DNA of 8,478 bases from Scatosoma sp045128055 (GTDB lineage: Bacteria; Bacillota; Clostridia; Christensenellales; Borkfalkiaceae), in contig JBGVRC010000044.1 of the NCBI GenBank assembly GCA_045128055.1, positions 1 to 8,478 on the forward strand, read 5' to 3'. The notes under the pieces were generated by a model. The model was not told the DNA's origin and did no database searches. It worked only from the letters and a program-made list of their open reading frames with translations. Position 1 is the stretch's first letter, and the number at the start of each line of letters is the position of its first letter. Below, one piece after another: positions 1-5,800 of the stretch. The position numbers and the translations under genes are program-made.

Positions 1-47
1 GCGCAAACAAAAGAAGTTGTTTCCATTGTAAATGATAGGAAAAAGGC

Positions 48-53
48 AAGGAG
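48..53 (+). promoter_or_regulatory. Ribosome binding site deciding the start at 62
   Basis: AAGGAG lies 8 bases before the ATG at 62. An in-frame ATG at 32 has no such site in front of it and would place this motif inside the coding region, so 62 is the better start. Confidence 0.75.
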
Positions 54-61
54 TGACTGGG

Positions 62-325
62 ATGAAATCAAAAACAAAACTGATACTTGATGAATTGCAA
101 AAGCTTTTTAACGGAAAAGTTGATGCTTTTGAATTTTCTTGCTATTTTTCAAGATTGGTTTTCGAAAACTATGATGAAATTGAGCGAGAACATGATGGCT
201 TAGCATATTATCTTGACCAGGTTGTTCCTGATATATGCGCCGAGGGCGAGCCTGGCTTTAATCCGACTCATATGATTGAAGAACTAAAGAAGGTTTACGA
301 AAAAGTAAAAGCATTTTGCAATTGA
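62..325 (+). CDS. Small protein resembling colicin-D-type immunity proteins
   Basis: An 87-residue acidic, soluble protein with no signal peptide or membrane segment. From memory, its pattern resembles the colicin D immunity family (Colicin_immun). Near the start, a Leu-Phe-x3-Lys-x4-Glu-Phe-Ser stretch (residues about 11-23) leads into an aromatic-rich helix. The C-terminus is an amphipathic helix rich in Lys and Glu (EELKKVYEKVKAF). Family members are small helical proteins that bind and block a partner nuclease toxin. If that holds here, the toxin gene should lie to the left, outside the window; no toxin is visible. The frame starting at base 1 stays open to a TGA at 88-90, overlapping this gene by 29 bases, and could be the tail of such a gene. 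The stop codon lies in the loop of a terminator hairpin. The gene is real; the family call is tentative and rests on remembered similarity. Confidence 0.72.
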   Translation: MKSKTKLILDELQKLFNGKVDAFEFSCYFSRLVFENYDEIEREHDGLAYYLDQVVPDICAEGEPGFNPTHMIEELKKVYEKVKAFCN

Positions 326-342
326 CTGCAAAGTGCTTTTTT
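307..342 (+). terminator. Rho-independent terminator overlapping the end of the immunity-like gene
   Basis: AAAAGCATTTTGCA (307-320) pairs with TGCAAAGTGCTTTT (327-340) over 14 positions with one G-U wobble, around a 6-base loop, and the right arm runs into six T. The left arm is coding sequence, and the TGA stop (323-325) sits in the loop. The A-tract on the left also gives T-richness on the opposite strand, so it may act weakly in both directions. Confidence 0.8.
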
Positions 343-368
343 AATACAAAAAATAAGGAGGTAGAGTT

Positions 369-560
369 ATGTATTGCGAAGAACCTAAGACGGTGATGCC
401 AGGTGAGGGAAAACATTTGCGTTCCAGCTTGGAAACTATGGATTATGACATTTCCGTTGACGTGCATATCTGTTGTAAGCAAGGCGCAGAAACGGCAGCG
501 AATGAACGCGCCGCGGAATTGCTGGGCAGTATTTCCACGCAATTGAACGTAAAAAAGTAA
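369..560 (+). CDS. Small hypothetical protein with a Cys-Cys pair
   Basis: A 63-residue protein I do not recognise. The start is well supported: AAGGAGG (355-361) lies 7 bases before the ATG. It has no signal peptide or membrane segment. Residues include an early Cys (MYCEEP) and a Cys-Cys pair in the middle (VHICCKQG), followed by an Ala/Glu-rich helix (ETAANERAAELL). Three cysteines in 63 residues could indicate metal binding or a disulfide, but there is no CxxC motif. It begins 26 bases after the terminator of the upstream gene, and I see no convincing promoter in between, so it may depend on readthrough or on a promoter inside the upstream gene. It is followed by hairpins at 565-589 and 606-634. 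The good ribosome binding site argues that it is a real gene. Confidence 0.6.
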   Translation: MYCEEPKTVMPGEGKHLRSSLETMDYDISVDVHICCKQGAETAANERAAELLGSISTQLNVKK

Positions 561-564
561 AATG

Positions 565-589
565 AAAGGGTGACAAATTGTCACCGTTT
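565..589 (+). terminator. Hairpin after the 63-residue gene, perfect 7-bp palindrome
   Basis: GGTGACA (569-575) and TGTCACC (579-585) form a perfect 7-bp stem with a 3-base loop. Flanking AAA/TTT can extend it across one G-G mismatch. The T-tract is short (TTT then GG), so it may be a weak or decayed terminator. The 17-base palindrome could also be a regulator binding site, but no regulator gene is present. Confidence 0.4.
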
Positions 590-605
590 GGCAAACAGGA
601 TAATC

Positions 606-634
606 AAGGACAACGTTGCGGCGCTGTCCTTTTA
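606..634 (+). terminator. Probable rho-independent terminator
   Basis: AAGGACA (606-612) pairs with TGTCCTT (625-631) around a 12-base GC-rich loop that can pair further inside. It is followed by TT, then ATTAT. It most likely ends the transcript of the 63-residue gene, backing up the hairpin just upstream. Confidence 0.6.
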
Positions 635-805
635 TTATGGTAAAAAGCGGCTACGGCGATATGTGGCAAAACATAAAAATCTCGGAGCGGAGCGAACCGT
701 GACGAAAAAGTGTAAGGAGAGTATTTTATGATCAAGAGAGAAGATTTAAGATTGGCTAAAAATTAAAAAAATTCCAAAAACAAGAAAAAAAGTGGTTTTC
801 AGGTG
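635..805. other. Gene-poor spacer, part of the 370-base gap at 561-930
   Basis: There is no substantial ORF on either strand. It holds a G-rich stretch with a short tandem GGAGC (683-693), a 21-codon ATG frame (637-702) without a ribosome binding site, the 12-codon mini-ORF listed separately (728-766), and an A-rich tract (758-790) leading up to the promoter at 806. I see no riboswitch, tRNA or repeat array here. Confidence 0.5.
728..766 (+). CDS. 12-codon mini-ORF with a strong ribosome binding site
   Basis: ATG at 728 follows AAGGAG (714-719) at an ideal 8-base distance and encodes MIKREDLRLAKN before TAA. The translation signal is as good as those of the real genes here, yet the product is only 12 residues, polar and charged. 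It lies upstream of the promoter at 806-834, so it cannot be the leader peptide of the transcript made from that promoter. It could be the start of a decayed gene, a leader peptide on a longer transcript, or chance. I see no recognisable homology in any frame downstream. Confidence 0.25.
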   Translation: MIKREDLRLAKN

Positions 806-834
806 TTGAAATTTTCAAAAATATATGTTATACT
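806..834 (+). promoter_or_regulatory. Sigma-A-type promoter with extended -10 for the Fe-S/GGGtGRT operon
   Basis: TTGAAA (806-811), a 17-base spacer and TATACT (829-834), with TG at 826-827 giving an extended -10. Transcription should start near 841, leaving a leader of about 90 bases before the ATG at 931. The leader carries a small AT-only hairpin (862-876: AAAAAT, GCT, ATTTTT). Confidence 0.8.
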
Positions 835-917
835 AATTCTTGGTATAAGGGATTTTACGGTAAAAATGCTATTTTTCGCAACCAAATACCCATTACAAAC
901 AGCAAAATATTATTTTT

Positions 918-922
918 GGAGG
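918..922 (+). promoter_or_regulatory. Ribosome binding site deciding the start at 931
   Basis: GGAGG lies 8 bases before the ATG at 931. A longer frame opening with TTG at 916 would overlap this site and has nothing suitable upstream, so the ATG is the true start. Confidence 0.85.
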
Positions 923-930
923 AATTCATA

Positions 931-1641
931 ATGACAATTTCGTCAGAAGTTCAAGAGATGTACTGCGTTGCCAAAGGCGCAGGCGTCGCTCGTCATGAAA
1001 ACGCGCCTATCCCTGAAGAAGGCAAGTGGGTTCATGCAAAAGAAATCAAAGATATCAGCGGTTTCACGCACGGTATCGGTTGGTGCGCTCCTCAACAAGG
1101 CGCTTGTAAGCTTTCGCTTAACATTAAGCAAGGTATCATTCAAGAAGCACTCGTTGAAACGATTGGTTGCTCGGGTATGACCCATTCGGCTGCTATGGCT
1201 GCTGAAATTTTGCCTGGTAAAACGCCTTTGGAAGCGCTCAATACCGACCTTGTTTGCGACGCTATCAACACGGCTATGAGAGAATTGTTCTTGCAAATCG
1301 TTTACGGCCGTTCGCAATCCGCATTCTCCGATGACGGTCTTGTAATCGGCGCAGGTCTTGAAGACTTGGGTAAAGGTCACCGTTCGCAAGTTGGTACGAT
1401 GTATTCTACCCTTCAAAAGGGTGTTAGATACCTTGAAATGGCAGAAGGCTACGTAACTCGTTTGGCGCTTGACGCAAACAACGAAGTTATCGGTTATGAA
1501 TTTGTTTCTCTTGGTAAGATGACCGACTTCATCAAGAAGGGTATGGAACCTAACGAAGCGTATGCAAAGGCTATGGGGCATTACGGCAGATTCTCTGCGG
1601 AACAGGGCGCGGTTAAGTTCATCGACCCCCGTAAGGAATAA
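931..1641 (+). CDS. NifU/IscU-like iron-sulfur cluster scaffold protein
   Basis: A 236-residue cytoplasmic protein, first gene of a two-gene operon. The recognisable part is the NifU/IscU-type scaffold signature: G79-C80-S-G followed by Ser and a Gly-Lys-Thr-x3-Ala-Leu segment (residues about 79-103). This matches the region around the middle active-site Cys of IscU. Other candidate cluster ligands are C52 and C59 (GWCAPQQGAC) and C109. Residues beyond about 150 have no match I can name. Related proteins found next to GGGtGRT genes are commonly annotated as Fe-S assembly scaffolds; the actual client is unknown. There is no neighbouring cysteine desulfurase, so this is not a complete Suf or Isc operon. 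Abundant GGT, CGT, AAC and TTC codons suggest high expression. The ribosome binding site and promoter are both near consensus, and the GGGtGRT gene follows after 17 bases. Confidence 0.85.
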   Translation: MTISSEVQEMYCVAKGAGVARHENAPIPEEGKWVHAKEIKDISGFTHGIGWCAPQQGACKLSLNIKQGIIQEALVETIGCSGMTHSAAMAAEILPGKTPLEALNTDLVCDAINTAMRELFLQIVYGRSQSAFSDDGLVIGAGLEDLGKGHRSQVGTMYSTLQKGVRYLEMAEGYVTRLALDANNEVIGYEFVSLGKMTDFIKKGMEPNEAYAKAMGHYGRFSAEQGAVKFIDPRKE

Positions 1642-1658
1642 TTAAGGAGGAAAAGATA

Positions 1659-2144
1659 ATGGCTTTATTTGAAGGTTATGAAAGAAGAATTGATAAAATC
1701 AACGGCGTTTTGAAAGAATACGGCATTTCCTCCGTTGAAGAATGTAAAGAGATTTGTCTTGCAAAAGGTGTTGATTGCGATAAAATCGTTCGCGCTGGTC
1801 AGCCTATTTGCTTTGAAAATGCAGTATGGGCTTACACCGTAGGTTCGGCTATTGCTATTAAGAAAGGCTGCACGAAGGCTTCTGACGCTGCGGCTGCTAT
1901 CGGTATCGGCTTGCAAGCTTTCTGTATCCCTGGTTCCGTTGCGCAAAACCGTTTGGTTGGTCTTGGTCACGGTAACCTTGGCGCGAAGCTCCTTTCCGAT
2001 GAAACGGAATGCTTCTGCTTCCTTGCTGGTCACGAATCTTTCGCGGCTGCGGAAGGCGCAATTTCCATCGCTTTGAACGCAAACAAGGTAAGAAAACAAC
2101 CCTTGCGCGTTATCCTGAACGGTCTTGGCAAGGACGCTGCTTAA
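1659..2144 (+). CDS. GGGtGRT protein, N-terminal fragment as literally encoded
   Basis: This 161-residue product results if the TAA at 2142 is obeyed. It has the correct family start and a strong ribosome binding site, but it lacks the GGGTGRT motif and the conserved C-terminal half. It is therefore unlikely to be functional on its own, unless the two halves associate after being made separately. Confidence 0.6.
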   Translation: MALFEGYERRIDKINGVLKEYGISSVEECKEICLAKGVDCDKIVRAGQPICFENAVWAYTVGSAIAIKKGCTKASDAAAAIGIGLQAFCIPGSVAQNRLVGLGHGNLGAKLLSDETECFCFLAGHESFAAAEGAISIALNANKVRKQPLRVILNGLGKDAA

Positions 2145-2300
2145 ATCATTTCCAGAATCAACGGTTTCACTTTCGTAGAAACAAAGTTCGACCACGCGAC
2201 GGAAGAAGTTGAAGTTGTTTATGAAAAAGCGTTCTCCGACGGTCCTCGCGCGAAGGTTAAGTGCTACGGTGCTGACTCTGTACCCGAAGGTGTTGCTATC

Positions 2301-2660
2301 ATGAAGCTTGAAAACGTTGGCGTTTCCATTACTGGTAACTCCACCAACCCTACGAGATTCCAACACCCTGTTGCTGGTACGTACAAGAAGTGGTGCGTAG
2401 AAAATGGCGTAGAATACTTCTCCGTTGCTTCCGGTGGCGGTACGGGTAGAACGCTTCACCCTGACAATATGGCAGCGGGTCCCGCATCCTACGGTATGAC
2501 CGATACGATGGGTAGAATGCACTCTGACGCGCAATTCGCGGGCTCGAGCTCCGTTCCTGCTCACGTAGAAATGATGGGCTTGATCGGCGCTGGTAACAAC
2601 CCTATGGTTGGTATGACGGTTGCTTGCGCGGTTGCTATCGAAGAAGCAATGAAAGCGTAA
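2301..2660 (+). CDS. GGGtGRT protein, C-terminal fragment from the first downstream ATG
   Basis: This 119-residue stretch begins at the first in-frame ATG after the stop and carries the GGGTGRT motif. Family sequence extends upstream without a break to 2145, so the ATG at 2301 is not a natural domain border. Only a weak GAAGG (2286-2290), 10 bases away, could serve as a ribosome binding site. Independent translation is possible but unlikely to be efficient. Confidence 0.4.
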   Translation: MKLENVGVSITGNSTNPTRFQHPVAGTYKKWCVENGVEYFSVASGGGTGRTLHPDNMAAGPASYGMTDTMGRMHSDAQFAGSSSVPAHVEMMGLIGAGNNPMVGMTVACAVAIEEAMKA

Positions 2661-2684
2661 GCAGATAAATGCTTATAAAGAATT

Positions 2685-2723
2685 TAAGGACTTCTAAATT
2701 AAGGTTTAGGAGTCCTTATTTTT
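2685..2723 (+). terminator. Rho-independent terminator of the Fe-S/GGGtGRT operon
   Basis: TAAGGACTTCTAAA (2685-2698) pairs with TTTAGGAGTCCTTA (2705-2718) over 14 positions with one wobble, around a 6-base loop, followed by five T and further T-rich sequence. It lies 25 bases after the stop codon. Confidence 0.9.
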
Positions 2724-2761
2724 ATTTATTTGTGTTTTGTTAATATTTTTTTATAAAGCAC

Positions 2762-2790
2762 TTGAAAAATATGGAAAGAGATGTTATAAT
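2762..2790 (+). promoter_or_regulatory. Promoter of the large lipoprotein gene
   Basis: TTGAAA (2762-2767), a 17-base spacer and a perfect TATAAT (2785-2790) with TG at 2782-2783. The start should fall near 2797. In the leader, TTGTGG (2809-2814) can pair with CCACAA (2823-2828) directly before the ribosome binding site, which could modulate initiation. Confidence 0.88.
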
Positions 2791-2829
2791 TAAATTAGTT
2801 AACATTTTTTGTGGATGAAATGCCACAAT

Positions 2830-2836
2830 GGGGGGA
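2830..2836 (+). promoter_or_regulatory. Ribosome binding site deciding the start at 2843
   Basis: GGGGGGA is an imperfect Shine-Dalgarno 6 bases before the ATG at 2843. The in-frame ATG at 2828 overlaps this motif and has none upstream; starting at 2843 also gives a proper signal peptide (MKKW...). Confidence 0.7.
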
Positions 2837-2842
2837 CTACTA

Positions 2843-5800
2843 ATGAAAAAATGGATGTTGGCTTGTTTTTTGGCTGTTATTGCGTGTTTTGGCGGATTTG
2901 GGTGTCAATGCACCACACAGCAAAGCGGCGGAACGGAAGATAGCTCTAACAGCTCTGAGTATTCTTCTGTGGAAGAAAGTTCGAGCAGCGAAGAGCCGCA
3001 CGTACATAGTTATGTGGAAAAAATAACCGATGCAACTTGCATTGCTGCGGGATATTCTACGTATACTTGTTCTTGTGGTGACAGCTATATGGGCGAGTCT
3101 TCACGTGCGGTGGGACATAGCTTTGGTTCTTGGTTTGAGAAAAAACCGTCTACTGAATTAGAAAACGGAATTAAATGTCGTCAGTGTGAAGTGTGCGATA
3201 AATATGAAGAAGCCGCTTTGCCTAAAACGGGTCACGAATACATAGCGTCAAAAACCGTTGCGCCTACCTGCGCAGAATACGGCTATACGCTCTATCAATG
3301 TACAAGTTGTGATGATAGCTATAAAGATGATTTTGTGGATAAACTTTCTCACGATGAAAAGATTAAAAAAGTAAACCCGACGTGTACAGAAGACGGTTAC
3401 GTTGCGCATTCTTGCGAAAATTGTGATTTTTATTGTGTAACAGACTATATCCCTGCTATGGGGCATGAGTACGGAGAATGGTACACGATAAAAGAAATGG
3501 GCTGTACGGAACAAGGCGAAGAAAAACAAGAATGTTTGCATTGTGAAGAAATTAAGACGCGCAAAGTAGATCCGACTGGGCATTATTTTATTGTAGCGTC
3601 TATGGAAGACGTTGCCGAAGGCATAGAAACCGTTTACGAATGCGCGTACTGCGCGGAAACGCAAACTATACTTACGCAAATTGACGAAGAAGAAGCCCAG
3701 CAAATCGCAAATGAAGACGTAACGATTGTTGAACAAAATGAAGATTTTGCTTTCGTTGTAACAGCGAAAGGGGGCGAAAGCGTAATAAAGGAAGAACTTT
3801 CCATTATTGACGCTTATTTCAAAGGGACGGAATACGAAGACTGTAAACCGATTGTACAATTCTATCGTTTGGATAAATTAACGGACGTGCCAAATGCTTG
3901 GATTGTTTCGCCTGATAATGATACTACGGAAGTTGACGAAGCAGGCAATCCGTATTACGAAAGCCAGTATTATGAAAATGGTACAACGTTTGTTGCTCGT
4001 ATGGGCGAAAACGTGAAGCTTTACGGTTATTATGACGCGGAAGATAACTTTGTGCGTTGCAATGGCAGTACCTTGACGTTTGGCATTAAGGCGGAAGAAA
4101 GCAAGGAAAATGTTATAAAATTAAAAGAAGACGCTGAAAATCCTATTTTATTTTTGCGTACGTTAGAAAATGAAAATCCTGGTTATTATCCGTACACGCT
4201 TTCTATGGAAGAAGATTCGGATTTTGTATATTTAAAATTGCAAAAAATTGACGGGATTGAAGTAGGCGACATTTTATTTATCGGGGAAGCGGAAACGTTA
4301 GAAGAAATCTTTACCTGTGGAGAAGAGTGTTGCTTTGGTAAAGTATCGTCAATTTATATGGACGGGTATGAAGATTATATCCTTGCTTTGTCTTGTCCGG
4401 ATTTAGAAGAAGTCTTCTCGGAATTAGACGTTAGCTATGACGAAGAGATTAATTTTGACAATTACCCTGAAGTACAGCAAGTTATTGAAGAGCAAGCGGT
4501 AGATGCGTTATATGCAAGTGAAGATTTTGCGAAGTTTATTGCTGTAGCAGACACAACGGTACAAAAATATTATACAGACCGAAATTTATCGGCAAGTACG
4601 TTGACGGAGGCAAGCTTTAAAGATAAAGTACAGATAGACAAACCGTCCGTTAAGGTAAACGGCACGACTATTTCGATTACTCTTGGCGGTCATTATAAAA
4701 ATGAAATCAAGACGAAGAACGGTAAATCGCTTGGTGAATTTAAAATTGATTTTACGGCAAAAGCAAGCGTGAGCTTTAACTTGTCGGTAGATTATAGGCT
4801 GAAATATAAAAGAATATTGTGGGTTATTGACATTCCCGTTGGGATTAAGTATTTTGATATTAGCTTAACGCAACGTGATACTTTCTCCTTTGATTTTTCC
4901 GTAGATTTCAACGTGGATTACGAGTTGGATAAAGATTACGCGCAAAAATACGTTTATCACTCCATTAGTAAAAAAATTCACGTGGCGGAATGTCACTACG
5001 TAAAGAGAACTGACCCCAGCAGAGTAATTCCCATTAAAGCGGAAGAATTGTCGGATTACGTGAAAAAAGACGGTTTTACGACTTGTATGATTTGTCAACC
5101 CGTTGACGGTTTAAATCGAGCTGCATTCATTATCAATACGGCAACGAGCGTTGTGCATTGTTACGATTGTTATGACGTTGAATATCAAATGAATGCAAGC
5201 AACAAGCAGGTATATTACGGTAACATTAAAAAATTGCAATCAAAGGGATATAAATATTGCGAAAGATGTCAGCCTGAATTAAAGGATAAGCGTGATTTTG
5301 AAGAAGAATTGCTTTCCACGATGGAATATAGTGATTGGAGCGATCAAGTAAGCAAAATCAAAGAGTGGGCGAAGAATTCGGGTAGCGAAGAGTATAAACA
5401 GTCGGGGATGAAGCTTTGTGATCTTCATCATGTTTTCGGCGGGATATTTACGGCTAACTTTGAATTGCGGTTGGTATTAAGCTTTAAATTCGAAGCGCAC
5501 TTGGATTATCATTATTCGCAATCTCACACCAACGTTTATGGTATTCGTGTAGAAGGGGGATCGGTAAGACCGTATTCCAGCCAAACGTCTTCTGAACTGC
5601 AATCGGAATTGACAATTGTTGGTAGTATGGACTTCAAAATTGGCGTGAATGCAAATGTTTATGTTAGTATTGCTGGCTTATCCCAATGGGTACGCGCTGG
5701 CTTTACGGCAGAAGCTGGGCTTTACGTTGACTTGGATGGCGTAGCTAATATATCCAATAAACCCAACGTAAACAATTATGCGGCGGTCTATTTTGAAGCA

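Larger units (their letters stand above)
1659..2660 (+). pseudogene. GGGtGRT-family gene interrupted by an in-frame TAA
   Basis: Read through the TAA at 2142-2144, this frame gives 333 codons, close to the family's full length as I recall it, with conserved sequence on both sides of the stop. The first half has the family opening (MALFEGYERRIDKIN) and Gly-rich conserved segments. The second half contains the name-giving GGGTGRT motif (codons 259-265) and the conserved tail with MTDTMGRMHSDAQF and NNPMVG. The stop is codon 162, between GLGKDAA and IISRING; family members as I recall have Gln here, so a single CAA-to-TAA change explains it. AAGGAGG (1644-1650) lies 8 bases before the start. The biochemical role of the family is unknown; its constant NifU-like neighbour suggests Fe-S chemistry. 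The break could be a sequencing error, a recent nonsense mutation, or readthrough. The absence of any other decay favours error or very recent change. Confidence 0.85.

Noticed and set aside
322..350. Possible promoter TTGACT, 17-base spacer, TACAAA before the 63-residue gene
   Set aside because: The -10 is weak and the implied start near 357 would fall inside the ribosome binding site at 355-361.
637..702. A 21-codon ATG frame in the spacer
   Set aside because: No ribosome binding site precedes it; the ATG follows directly on the T-rich tail of a terminator, and the product is too short to judge.
916..930. Extension of the Fe-S gene to a TTG at 916
   Set aside because: The TTG overlaps the GGAGG that serves the ATG at 931, and nothing suitable lies upstream of it.
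943..1581. A 212-codon minus-strand ORF opposite the Fe-S scaffold gene
   Set aside because: Same codon-bias shadow; the sense strand has a conserved signature, a promoter and a ribosome binding site.
2142..2144. Reassignment of TAA to Gln in this genome
   Set aside because: TAA ends at least four other frames here at expected family lengths or before terminators (560, 1641, 2660, 8355), so a genome-wide code change does not fit.
1665..2564. A 299-codon minus-strand ORF across the GGGtGRT gene, longer than either sense half
   Set aside because: It is a shadow of the strongly biased codons on the plus strand. Its product is low in recognisable motifs and very rich in Arg, Ser and Thr, and the plus strand carries a known family with a proper ribosome binding site.
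2999..3583. A DNA-level tandem repeat or CRISPR-like array suggested by the regular spacing
   Set aside because: The periodicity is at protein level within an open reading frame; the DNA units are diverged and there are no identical repeats separated by spacers.
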